Source: Heterobilharzia americana (lineage: Eukaryota > Platyhelminthes > Trematoda > Strigeidida > Schistosomatidae). From it: DNA of 64,000 nucleotides. Location of the stretch: the NCBI GenBank assembly GCA_944470555.2, contig OX104130.1, positions 62,377,160 through 62,441,159 on the forward strand, in the 5' to 3' direction. The notes beneath the pieces were generated by a model. That model was not told the DNA's origin and ran no database searches. It was given only the letters and a program-made list of their open reading frames with translations. Both the position numbers and the translations under genes were made by a program. Shown here in pieces: positions 1 through 13,900 of this stretch. Every line of letters begins with the position of its first letter. Positions within the stretch are counted from its first letter, which is position 1.

Positions 1-549
1 GTGATATAGCATAAGTTTATTAGCTTACAACAGCACTTCGTAATACAGTGTTGCTTATTAAATGATACTTCAAGTACACGTTATTAGTCATCATTGAACC
101 AGGGTAACTAAACAACTTTCTGACTTAGTTCCAATCATAATACTGTTTTCCATTTTATTTATTGGCAGTAGAACGTTTTATCTACTTTCAATTTGAATCA
201 TTCCTCTTACATCTGATCAGAGCTGATTCGATGAACAAATATTCATTGGTCAATCAGTCCCAGAACGGAGGTAGAATAGTTTTCAAAGCGTTTATCCACA
301 GATTACTATGTATATCACAACAATAATCAAGAAGAGAAACTAAAAGCTCTTCAAATGAATCTTTGTTTGTCGGATTACATCCGATCACGTGTAATACTCA
401 ATACTCATTTAACATAGATGGAAAATGCAACTACTAACCAAGCTAAAAAAGGGAAAATAGTAGTATCATAAACTCTAAAACACAAATTTGTGTGACTATC
501 TTGGTGTAAAAAGATTCAATTGTATAAATCACAAGCAATGCATACTTAC

Positions 550-696
550 AACCTGGTTTCCAGTTAATTCAGTATGCAGCAAAGAAGAACTATCCAGTGT
601 GTATCTAGCTTTACCCGTTATAGCATCACATGGACCCATGTTTATCTGCTGTAGAAGAGCTCGATAAAAATAAAACAAATTTTCTCCAACACTATT
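550..696 (-). CDS. Plexin exon (window exon 21): last GAP segment before the Rho-binding domain
   Basis: 49 codons, phase 0 to phase 0. The acceptor is GCTTTTTAG and the chosen donor is the strong GTAAGT, with a weaker GTTGTA 3 nt earlier. [20 protein letters not shown], then [20 protein letters not shown], matches plexin GEPLFxLFxAIKxQxxKGPxDAITGxARYSLxExxLL. In other plexins the Rho-GTPase-binding domain begins just after this point, so that part lies left of the window. Confidence 0.94.
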
Positions 697-3600
697 CTAA
701 AAAGCATAAAACAATAATACACCAATAGGATACATATAGTATACAAATATTTATTCTAAGTAAAATTATGAACAAAGAATCTTTTCCTTAATACATGTAG
801 ATATTGATGTGTTGAAGTTAATCAGTACTCTAACCAAAGCAAAGTAACAAAGATTACGAGGAGACTTAAAAAATTATAGAATCATTATTTTCAAGGTGTT
901 CACTTGGGATTTCAAGTAAAGAAACGTATGATTAATGAATAAGAAGCATAAGGGATATCTTTGGGCATGCCTATCACTTCTTTATTATTATTATTATTAT
1001 GCTATTTTTCATTTAGGTTCCTAGTGGAACATAGGGCTTCAGTAGCACGCCTCCATTGCACTCTCTTCTCTGCAGTCTTTCGAACCTCGCTCCACCACTG
1101 CCAAGAACATTTCATTTCTTCCTCTCATTATCTCCTCCTTGTCACTATCGCCTCGGACGCCCAACTCGTCGTTTCCCCTTTGGGTTCTGTTCGAGGGCCT
1201 GGCATATGATGTCCCCGAAATATGAAAAAAAGTTAAACTAGTTAATAATAGTTTATTGACTTAGTAAATTTACGCGCTTACATAAGGGTGAAAAAAGAGT
1301 AATGAAAACATATTACTCAGTTCAGATTGCTTGTAAAAACTATTGATTATACGGGGTTACTGACCGTAATATTTCTTAAACGGAATGCAGAGAAACACTT
1401 GTGTTAGATAACGGCGTTTGAGGATTCACTCTTGAAAATAATGAACAGAAATTGGAAAATATTTCGTATGCATTTGTTGTTAGTTATGTGCAGGTTGATC
1501 CCTTATATCTGCTCTTCGATGGTACCTGCTTACCTTTACTTCAGTATGTAAATTCACTGATGAATTATTTCACTTGTTGCTAGGGCGGCCTTTAAAGTCA
1601 CTCCTCTAGTCGTCTAGCCAACTTCAATTGTTATGTCCCCTCGACGGGATGACAACTGACAAGTTCTTAGCATAGATATGGAAAGACAATCACTGATCAC
1701 TACTTCTTTAATGGGTATTTATATTCATAAATTATCGAATATTTAGTACAATGGTAACCTATTTAGTCACCTATGAGAATGCTACACGAAAGTTGATTGT
1801 AAACGATAGTATGAATTTATTTGTGTAACCAACCGATATTGTGTATGTGTGCACTACAGAAGCAGATTATGCAGCCTTATTCAACGAATATGAACGAATG
1901 ATACTTTGGAAGACGAAACAAGAACATTGACTGAAACACTGTTAGAAAATAACTCTTCATCGAAATTTGTTAGCCAGCATAAAGAAGACAGAGCGTCAAA
2001 ACCTGCTCTTCAATTTCACACTAAGAAAGATGTTTGCATCAGTCTTCCACACAAAGGTGATTCTCACAGCCCAATCCTTAAGCAGAGATTTAACAACGCT
2101 ATTAAGACTTACTATGCAGCTGGGGTGCGGTTTATAATAGAAACTACCAAGCTTGTAAACTTTCCAAAAAATTCACAGCATGTGAATGACAGTGCCACAT
2201 CGCACCGCATCTATCAATGTCAACTTACGTGTAGGGAGGACTCATAGATTCGTGCAAGTAAAGGTCTCCGAGAACCCCACCTAGTTAACTAGTTCACTAG
2301 TTACTAGCCAGTCCTAAGCCCTGGTAAACAGGGAAGGTTGGGCATAGGGCCAGCAACCCTACCCCGTAAAACCAATCCAACCACTACAGAAACTTAAAAG
2401 CGCAGACAGAATATGAAACATAAAAACAAACTTATTCCTCTCTGGAATCGCAGAAGCGAAATGACGCCGGTTGGTGAAAGCCTTCTGGAAGCCAGTCGGT
2501 CGACGTGTCCTCTCTCTCGATGACAGAGAAAGTAAACATGGGGACATGGAATATCTGCACCATATTTGAACCTAGTAAGGTTTCTCAGATTGCAAAAGGA
2601 GATGAGAAGGTATAGTATTGAAGTGCTAGGAATGTGTGAGGAATCAGCAGGTGGAATTGGAGTGAACTCTCCAAACTGTCAACTGGAGAGTCAATAATCT
2701 ACTCCGTTATTGTCACCCAGATGACAACCATGAACACACTGAGTGTTGGAGTGGCTATCATGATGTCCCCAAAAACATCGAAAGCTCTCATGCAGTGGGA
2801 ATTAATCTCCTCCTCCAGGATCAGGATCATGACAGCAAGATTCAAATAAAAAGGAAGTAAAGTCACAATCGTACAATGCTACGCTATGCACCTACAATTA
2901 ATGGAGATCAAGAGAAGAAGGAGGAATTCTATAGACGGCTGCAATCAGTAATCGACATAACCCCACCCCAGTTGGCCCCATCAAAATCCCAATGGGCGAT
3001 ATGAATGACAAACTGGGAGTGGACAACACAGGAAGAGAACTCATCATAGCTCAAGAATGGAGAACTGTTTGCAGATTACTGAACATTCACTAATTTGGTG
3101 ATTGGAGGCAGTGTGTACAAACACAAGGATATTCACAAAGCGACATGGATCTCACCAGACACCTGGATACACTAAAAATCAGATCGACTTCATCTCAGTG
3201 TGAAGAAAGGGGAGACGCAGCCAACTGCACACAGGATCAGATTAAGAAGAGGAGCAGATGTAGGTTCACTCCGCTCACTGCCTACTGCAAGTCATCTAAC
3301 TTGAAAACCCTGTTGAAAGCCTTCAAAGAAGCTGGTGATGACAGACCGCAAATCACGCTCAACACCCAGAAAAAAAATTGAAGCACGAAACTACAAAAGA
3401 CATCTTCATTATTATCAGTGAACACAAACCCTGCGACAAAAGCAGAAGTGAATCCCTGAACGCCATAAAACTGCTGAAATATGGAAAGCAGCACGACCAT
3501 ATGGAATTCCTCCAGAAACACTAAAAACAGATGCAGAGACATCAGCCAACATGCTCACACCATACCACGATTGCAGAAGCTTTGGAAGGAAGGAAGGAAG

Positions 3601-6600
3601 GAAAGGTACCTGTCCATTGATTGGAAGAAGGGCTACCTAGTCAAACTTCCCAACAAGGATGACCTAAGTCTCTGCAAGAACTGCAGCGGAATATTGCTCC
3701 ATCCCTGTCCACCCAAACCAAGCAAAATATTATGCCGCATCATCCTGGAGAGACTAAACAATGTGCTGGACTCAAAATTACCACCGGAACAGGCCGGCCG
3801 GCCTGCCACCTGGTTGGCTGGCTGGCTGGCTTCAGGAAGTACAAATCATGTGCACATCAAATTGCAATGCTACGCTACGCTACGCTACACTTCATCGTAG
3901 AACACAGAATAGATTGGCAGTCAATTGGATCTTTACCTCAACTTCATCGACTTCGAAAGGGTCTTCGATCGAGGCGTCAACCGAGAAGTAATTTGGTAGG
4001 CAGCTGCTTCAACACTTCGGTTTCAGTGCCACAAACACTTATCAGCCTCATTCAACAGCTATATTCTATGCTGTGCTATATGATACTACATGCCAAGTGA
4101 TTAACAACACAATGCAAAACTCAGCTCAGTAATGCCTTTGAAGTGAAGACAGTAGGGAGGAAGACAAGGTTGCCACCTACCAACACCCATTATCTTCCCG
4201 ACTGTGGTCGGCTCGACTTGACTCGACTCGACTGGACTGAACTGAACTGGACTGGACTGGAATGGACTGGACTGGGTCATGCACTAGACAACAGTGAGGA
4301 GTGAGAAGATGGGGATACGCTGACTCGACCGACGAAAAGACCCTAGAATGAGGTTTTGATTTCGCCGATGATGATGATGATGATGATTTATATCCAATGC
4401 CTTGATTGTGGCACAAACTCGAAGATCAACATGTGAAAAGTAACAAGTTGACAGAAGAGGCAGGTCAGCGAATACGGGACTTCCTTCAGGTGAACATAGA
4501 GAAGACAGAGGTGATGAAGATACCCAACCAGCAGCAGTAGCAGTAGCAGCAACAACAACAACAACACAAGCACCAATCACCATCAACGGGTGAAACCTAG
4601 AGGAAGTTGTCTCTCTCACCTACTTACCTTCCTACCTAGGTAGCATCGTTTCAACTACAGGTGGGGGAACAGATGAGGACGTCAAAGCCAGTTAGGATCG
4701 GGAAAACAGCAAGACATGCATTCATTAATTTGAAATCAGTGTGGAGATCTACTGTACTCCACTGCACTGCACTGCACTGCACTGTACTCAGCATAAAGCC
4801 TGAACGACATCGGGATTTTCAACACTAATTCAGTCAAGTCAATGCATTTCCGACAGGCCACAGATATACATCAACAGCTGCCGCCCACGCTAGCTCACTT
4901 TATACTGAACATGAAATAGACGAGCGGAAAGAATAAGCAACAAGGAACTCACTGTGGCACTATGTTCCACTAGGAACCCATGGGACAAATAATAATAAAA
5001 GCCTTGGAGCATATTCCAAGGTGAATTATGATTATTATTATTACTATTATTATTGGATAAATTTTGTTGTATCGATATCTTATATCGAACAAACTAACCT
5101 AATGTGGGATAATACTCTACTACAGTGCTCAAGTTTTACTCACATAAAGTTTACATGTTTGATGCACAGACAGAGTGAAACTCGTATTCCATATACGTTT
5201 CACTACTTTGGTGTTTGCTTTTAGGTTATAAACACATAGGTAATATCAATCTAACGTAACAGTTTATACTACCCAGATAGCAATTATGGTCTTAAAGTAA
5301 GTGTTGTCGTATTTCAGTAAACACAGTAACAACTGAATTTATACCGCGACACAAAATCATGGGAAGATATGAAGTATATGCAGAGGAGCTAATGACTGAT
5401 TTAAATTCCAAATATCCACGCATACACCTTTTGCGGTAAGTGATGCATTCTTCAGTAACGTTTTGTGTCGATATGTCTGTATAATAAAACCAAGTGAGAA
5501 GGAAAAAACCAGACAGATTCAAATGCAGTCTAGGATAAATTGGCCAGAAATGAACCAGTGAACTAACACTGAAGAAACATTCCAATTTTCAAACTAGGCA
5601 CGAGCCATATCCATAACGTCGTTTTTCAGACTATATAAATTTTTCAAGTAATAAGTTATTATTCAAGCAGCCATCTGAGATAGCTACAGTTTGAGATGAA
5701 TTTGAGATTGAGGATTGAATGAAAAGTGAATCAAGGGTTTCCGGATTACCGACTTGGTGTTTTAACAACTGAGTTACGTGACCCAACTGCCGACTAGGTG
5801 TTAACTTCGCCTCAATCATCCAGCTATCAAGTGAATTCATGATATCAGTGAACTTTAGACCTGGTCAGCAGTAGGGTCTCATAGTTCAGTTGGCAGAGTA
5901 TCGGGGATCAGTTAATCAAGATGTCAGTGTCCTTCATTTCACATTAATTATTGCCCAGTATAAATATTAAGTCATTGTTACAAATGAAATCCCTAAACAA
6001 GTGGTATATAAAAAGACAATGAGACTGAAATCAACAACGGGAACTGAAAAACTCCATAGTAGTAAGAAAAGCTTACGAACTGCTTACTTTAATAAACTTG
6101 TATAGCAGAAACGTTAACCAGTTTGACAAAATTTTGTCAACAATCGTTTCAGCTCTTCGGAAAGCAGTGGCTAGGTGACTGTCTCCTTCATGATGTAGCT
6201 GACACAAAACATTCGTCATTAAATCAAACATGACACTGGAAAACAAAGTAGAAACAAGCATAAATAGTAAATGAAAGTATCCAGAGACTAGTATTCCCTG
6301 ACTGGAAACTCTGGATGCTATTCACTAACTTGTTGGCATTGTTAGGATAATTATATCTAAAAAAACTAATGCTCTATCAAGGAACCACTACAGTTACAAC
6401 TGAGTTTATGGAACTAGGTGACACGCTGATACTCTTTTTTCGTGTAAACCGGGTAGTAAATGATATATCAATTAAGTGATTCCAGTAAACTTCGAAGTAC
6501 ACAAATATTTTACGTAGATTAACATTTTCAAAAATAGTTCAATCATCCTTGTTATAAAGACATACAGTTTCGAAAGTTCACCTTTACATACACTTCTCAT

Positions 6601-9600
6601 TTCTCGATACAAAATCATTAATGGTACTAATATCAGCTGTTTTATGTTGCAAGTCTGCGGTTTACATGCCTACATGCACTCATTCAAATTATAAGGACAA
6701 TAAACACCAGTTTTGTATTCTAATACAATGAAGTTCGGCTGGAGAGAAGTGATTAACCAATTGTATGGACTAGTTACATGAGAAATTACAATTTCATGCT
6801 AAATTACTCCACTGATCATTTAGAATTGTGTTCACAAATTACAAATAAAGAAATCAAGCCATATGATTTACACTTATTGACCTTAACATGTTAAAATGTA
6901 GCGAAAATTCCAAGTACATTGGTAACAGTGATATTAGCAATGAACGGTAACTACTAAATGACCAGGAACTAATGAATTTAAATAGAGCGGGAACAAGAGC
7001 TTTAGCAGGATAGTATAGATCAATTTCATATAGTGGTTTGTCATCAGCTGCTTAAAACCTAAAATAATAATCCACGTGACTTGGGTACCTTAAGTATTGA
7101 ATACAGTGAATGTTATTTAAATAGTTTCCTAAGCAGATGTATCTAATCGTGAATAAATTGAACAGAATATTTATGATCGAACTTAAACTGTTAGTTAGCA
7201 GGCTGTATAGAAATGCCAACTTGAATGATAGTTCAAAGAAAGTAGTTAAGTCAAGTTGCACACTTTTAGAGATGAATAGTGTGTATAAATTCCGAAACAA
7301 AAAACAGTACGACTGTCAAAGCATAACCGAACTAATGGGTTATCAGTTTAAGGTATAAGGTTAAAACAAAAACCAGATATATTGTTTTAAAGATATTATG
7401 AATTACTGACAAATAAAATAACATATAAATTTATAACTGAACACAAAACATTTAACCTAGATATGAAAAAAAAAAACCAACCTTGTCAAATAGTCCATTT
7501 TCGGTTGTAAAGCTATGCAGAGTAGAGAGGCGATACGCGATTTATCCTTAGCCATTATATGCTCATCTTTTTCAATCAAATTGATTAGAAGGTATAAGAA
7601 CTGACGATTGCACAAAAGAACATGAAATAAAGAAATACCTTTCGCCGCATCATTATGTGCTTGAATATACACCTAAAAAGTAGGAAATTATAATTAAACA
7701 AGTGATAAATGCACATTTACATGACACTGGAAACAAGATTTTAAAAAATAAAACAGGCTCACATCTGTTTGCGTTTGTAAAAGTTAATCACCTTATATCA
7801 TTGACTGACTAACTGACTCAATGGGTGACTAGGGAAATAGTAGTGAGTAGATCACTGAGTTTTTCATAGGCGGATATTTTTATCCCTAATGAAGCCCAAA
7901 TGTAAAACTACAAAAATATTCCACAGCAGATACGGCTATAACAAGTATACTGCATGCGACATGTCTGTATGAAGTCAGTAGTCGAGTACATAAAACATAA
8001 AATTCAAAAGAGAAAATGAAGGCAATCATAAATTGAGCCTTTTGTATGAACTTTTCGAGTTTCCCATAAAATGGTTATCCATTTTATCAACATATAATGA
8101 ATTAAGAATGAAGGGAAAATTGTCCTAAGGAAACCAGGATTTATTCACACCCTTATTATTATTATTTGTCCCATGGGTTCCTAGTGGAACATAGAGCTTC
8201 AGTGGCATATCGTCATTTCACTCTGCGTAAGTGGCAGACGTTGATGAATGTCTGTGGAAATGTTTTTCGTAACGCATCAAGTCTCTCAACCATCACATGA
8301 CTGACTGAATTAGTGTTGAAAATCCCGATGTCGTTCAGGCTTTATGCTGAGTACAGTGCAGTGCAGTGCAGTACAGTGGAGTGCAGTACAGTGGATCTCC
8401 ACACTGATTTCAGATTAATGAATGCATGTCTTGCTGTTTTCCCGATCCTAACTGGCTTTGACGTCCTCATCTGTTCCCCCACCTGTAGTTGAAACGATGC
8501 TACCTAGGTAGGAAGGTAGGTAGGTGAGAGAGACAACTTCCTTTAGATTTCACCCGTTGATGGTGATTGGTGCTTGTTGTTGTTTTTGTTGTTGCTGCTG
8601 CTACTGCTACTGCTGCTGGTTGGGTATCTTCATCACCTCTGTCTCCTCTACGTTCACCTCAAGGAAGTCCCGTATTTGCTGACCTGCCTCTTCTGTCAAG
8701 TTGTTGGATTTTGCCTGTAGATCTTTGAGTTTGTGCCACAATCAAGGCATTGGACATAAATCATCATCAACGTCATCGGCGAAATCGAAATCTCATTCTA
8801 GGGTCCTTTCGTCAGTCGAGTCAGTGTATCCTCATCTTCTCACTCCTCACTGTTGTCTAGTGCATGACTCAGTCCAGTCTAGTCCAATTCAGTCCAGTCC
8901 AGTCCAGTCGAGTCAAGTCGAGCCGACCACAGTCGGGGAAATAATGGGTGATGGTAGGTGGCAACCTTGTCTTCCTCCTTACTGTCTCCACTTCAAACGC
9001 ATTACTGAGCTGAGTTTTGCATTGTGTTGTTAATCACTTGGCATGTAGCATCATATAGCATAGCATAGAATATAGTTGTTGAATGAGGCTGATAAGTGTT
9101 AGTGGCACTGAAACCGTAGTGTTGAAGCAGCTGCCTACCAAATTACTTCTCGGTTGACGCGTCGATCGAAGACCCTTTCGAAGTCGATGAAGTTGAGGTA
9201 AAGATCCAATTGACTGCCAATCTATTCTGTGTTCTACGATGAAGTGTAGCGTGGCGTGGCATTGCAATTTGATGTGCACATGATTTGTACTTCCTGAAGC
9301 CAGCCAGCTGGCCAGCCAGCCGGCTGGCCTGTTCCTGTGGTAATTTTGAGTCCAGCACATTGTTTGATCTCTCCAGGATGATGTAGCATAATATTTTGCT
9401 TGGTTTGGGTGGACAGGGATGGAGCAATATTCCGCTGCAGTTCTTGCAGAGACTTAGGTCATCCTTGTTGGGAAGTTTGACTAGGTAGCCCTTCTTCCAA
9501 TCAATGGACAGGTACCTTTCCTTCCTTCCTTCCTTCCAAACCTTCTGCAATAGTGGTGTGGTGTTAGCATGTTGGCTGATGTCTCTGCATCTGTTTTTAG

Positions 9601-10849
9601 TGTTTCTGGAGGAATTGCATGTGGTCGTGCTGCTTTCCATATTTCAGCGGTTTTATGGTATTCAGGACTTCGGGTTTTGTGAGAGAGCTTGTATTCACTG
9701 GTAATTGTGTGTCTGAGCTACTGGTGATGTTTGTGGACGAGTTGCAGGTGGTGGTGGTGGTTGTGGTAGATTCGAAAGTTTTTTGAAGTGGTCAGTGCAT
9801 CGTTTATTCACCCCTACTTCGAAGGTAAACGCTACCGAAAGACCAGTATTTATAACAGTGATGCTGAAGAAGGAGGCTGAGGTTCCACAATTAATATGAA
9901 ATACATGCTGAATGTTCATGCAATTATAAATTCGCAAATCAGATTCACTATTCGAAAACTCAAGTTCTAAACATTTTAATTTACATGAAGACACTCACTG
10001 TAAAAGGTGATAAGAGAGGATGATGTGGTACAAGTGCATCATCTGGAGGTCTAAGTGTATCAAATTTGGTTGACAATGGGAAATACGAATGAGGATTGAC
10101 CGGATTCATTAATTCACAATGATATTCAGGGAAAAGAGAAAATAAACAAAAGGTTCGATAATCTCGATATGGTAAATTGTGCTTTTTCACCTCTTGAGAA
10201 AATTCCTGCATACTTGTTTGCAATTCCATAAAATCTATTATTAAGAAAAAATGAGATAAATATGAGATTAACAATAACAAAAAACTTTGTGAAATGAACT
10301 TGTCAGAGAAGTCAATAAGCACAGCATACACAACCTATACAGCATCACATGAATGTTGAAAAAACTAACTAAGGATATAAACGAAATATATTTTGTAAAA
10401 TTCCAATGAAGTAGAAAAATAAATTTCTGAAGTTCCGCGACTTTTCTGAAGAAGCGATTTCCACGAAGTCACGAAATATCAGAAATTTATTTTTCTACTT
10501 CATTGGGATTTTACGAAATATATTTCATTTATAATCCAATTAACCAATGCTCAACTTATTCAACTCTATCAGGTCAAATTTTGATCCTGAAGTTTACAAC
10601 AATTAAGGATATATTTCAAAAGCTAACGCATAAACTTCTTTGTCATATTGATATGAGTAAAGCGTGGGCACTATTGCAGATATGTCACAGCGAAATAGTA
10701 ATATTATCTGGATTAAATGCCGTTCCAATCCCAGCCTTATTGAAAATTCTTCGCTGCCGACGCGCTTTTGTAGTATGGTAACACAGAAGAGGTACTGAAT
10801 TTTCTCTTCATCCTGCCACTATTATCATTATTATTAATATTATTATCAT

Positions 10850-10909
<60 letters not shown>

Positions 10910-13900
10910 TTGCTATTGGCGCTTGTTTCTATCACAGCTCATATCTTCCTTACGATTTCATAAGAATTTATTAGTAAATCTTTGTTAACCAATGAGACGT
11001 AAGGTATTTTCAATGTATCTTATTTCTTGTAGAAGATTCTCTGTTAGACTGGTATATAATACTATTTCACTGCATGATGCGTCTAACAGGCTAAAATGGA
11101 AATTTCTATCACAGTTATTTATAAACTTGAGGGTTACTAACCACATGCTTAGGTATCAACAAAAGAGATACGGTTTATACCCGTTGTTTAAACATTATTT
11201 TACTATTCAAAGAAGACAAAAAACATTTGGGTAGACGCTGTGGTACAATTGTTTCTATCATCACACAAGTTCTGTTGAATACCACCTTCAGACGACGGAA
11301 TCGTTTCCATTACACTGAAGCAACAAAAGCGAAAATACAGTGCTGAGTATCAAACTAGCTGATGTAAAGGGTGAAACTAGGCTAGCTAAAAGCTATAACA
11401 GTGTACATGGAATCTAGGGTTTGAAGAAAATCAATAGCAAATGAATTACGCCCCACGAATGAGAACACAGCGCCTGAAGTATTTGAGTTATCGTTTGAAC
11501 TAGGTTTCAATAAGGGCTTTGGACAAGATATAATATAAGATGACCATCTATTATTATAATTATTATTTGTCCTATGAGTTCCTAGTGGAACATAAAGCTT
11601 CAGTAGCATATCGCCATTTCACTCTCTTCTCTGCAGTCTTTCGAACCTCACTCCACCACTGCAAAGAACATTTCATTTCTTCCTCACACCATATTCTCCA
11701 TGTCACTATCACCTCAGACGCCCAACTTGTCGTTTCCCCTTTACAACAGTTCCACTAGACGGCCTGGCCTGGCGGCGCGCGTGCGCGTGATGTCCCCGAA
11801 TGGTCTTCTTAGTGTATGCCCAATACAATACAATCCATCTCCACTTTCTCCTGCATATTTGATGGGTGATAGGTTCTTGGTTGGTTCGTTGCCAGCCACA
11901 GTGAGTTCCTTGTTGCTTATTCTTACTATTCTGGCCATCTACCTGATCTTCAGTATCGAGTGAGCTGGCGTGGACGGCAGCTGTTGATGAATGTGTGTAG
12001 TTTGTTGGAAATGCTTTTCGTGACATGCCAAGTTTCTGAACCATCACATAGCAGGACTGACTTGACATTGGTGTTGAAAATCGGGATGTTGTTCCACATG
12101 CAGAGTGCAGTAGATCTTTACACTGATTTCAGATTAATGAATGCATGTCTTGCTGCTTACCCGATCCTGGTTGGCTTTGACGTCCTCATCTGTTCCCCAC
12201 CTGTAGTTGAAACGATGCCACCTAGGTAAGAAGGTAAGTAGGTGAGAGAGACAACTTCATTTAAGTTTCTCCCATTGGTTGCTGCTTGTTGTTGTTGTTG
12301 TTGTTGTTGGTTGGGTATCTTCATCACCTCTGTCTTCTCTATGTTCACTTGAATGGTGTCCCGTTTTCGCTGCCTCGCCTCTTCTGTCAACTTGTCGGAT
12401 TTTGCCTGTAGATCTTCAAGTTTGTGCTACAAGGCATTAGACACAAGTCATCTTTGGCGAAATCCAAATCTTCCAGGATCTTTTCTCCGGTCCAGCGTAT
12501 CCTCTTCTTCTCGCTCCCCACTGTTTGTTGCCTGATCCAGTCCACCACAATCAAGAAGATCATCGGTGGTAGTAGGTGGCAGCCTTGTCTTTACTGCTGT
12601 CTTCACTTCAAAAGCATCACTGAGCTTCCTATCGTGAATTACCTAGCATGTGACGTATTCATATAGCTGGCTGTTGAATGAGATTGATAAAGGTTTGTTG
12701 CATTCTGTCGTGTTGAAGCAACTGCCAAATTACTTCTCGGTCGACGCTATCAAAGGCCTTTTCAACGTCGATAAAGTTGAGGTAGAGAGTTGACTGCCAT
12801 TCTATGCTCTGTTCTATTATGATGTGTGGCGTTGCAATTTGGACCGCACATGATTTGTTCTTCCTGATGCCAGCCAGCCTGCCTGTTCCGGTGGTAGTTT
12901 TGAATCCAGTGCATCCTTTAGTCTCTCCAGGATGATGCGGCTTAATATTTTGATTTGGGTGGACAGCAACATGATTCCACGCCAGTTTATGCAAACACTT
13001 AGGTTTCCATTCTTTTGGAGTTTAACAAGGTAGCCCTCTTCTTCCAATCAATCTGCAGGTAACTTTCCTTCCTTCCCCGTAGACCTTCTGCAGTAGTGGT
13101 GTGAGCATGTCCGCTGTTGTCTCTGCGTCTGTTTTCAGTGTTTCTGATGGAATTCCATCTGGTCCTGCTGCTTTCGCGCATCTCAGTAGCTTTATGGCAC
13201 TCAGGACTTCAACTTTCGTCGGAGGGCTTAGCTGGTAAATCTGTGGCTGGGTTGCTGGTGGTATTTGTGAACGAAGAGCAGGTGGTAGTCGATTCAAGAG
13301 CTTTTTGAAGTGGTCGGCCCATCGTCTTCTTTGTTCCTCTTTTTTTGTAATTAGATTTCCTATATCATCTTTAATTGGTTTCATATGTGTTGATCTCTTC
13401 AATACCAGATAGTAACATGGTTATTTGATATAGTGTTGTCAAGTCTCTCTCTCTCTCCTACCAGCAGCCTGTTCTGCTTCACTTTCTAATGTGTCGTAAA
13501 AGTGTCCTTTGTCTTTCCACGCACTCTTCTTCACTTCTTTGTCCGGTTTAGCGTTTTATGCGTTATACTCAGTTCCTCTTCTCGTTGTGCATCGTTGCAC
13601 TGGTTTATCTTCTGCTCCACCATTCTTCTCTCCCTCCTCTATCAGTTTACATGTGTCCGTCGAGATTCATTACTTGTCCGGTTTTTTTCCTCCTTCCTAA
13701 TACGGTTATGCAGGTTTCTTTCCACATAGCTTTCAAAGACTTCCAGTGTTCTTCCACACAGGTTTCTTCAGGGATGTCCCTCGATATCTTCCATTTTGTC
13801 TTGATGGCTGACTTGAAGATTTTCTTCGTAGTTTCGTCCTTCAGTTTCTGTTCCTGGTGGATGTTGAACTTGAACTGTGGTCTATCATCACCAACTTCCT

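Noticed and set aside
5877..5920. Possible tRNA gene (AGTTCAGTTGGCAGAGT resembles an A box)
   Set aside because: No matching B box or acceptor stem could be folded within 100 nt.
10503..11234. Two open frames of 92 and 80 codons as possible small genes
   Set aside because: No start context, no recognisable motif, no splice partners, and one overlaps the foldback arm. AT-rich intron gives frames of this length by chance.
11700..12229. Identical open frames also found at 17,849-18,378, considered as a duplicated gene
   Set aside because: They are antisense frames of the LINE arms; their identity reflects the inverted repeat, not coding constraint.
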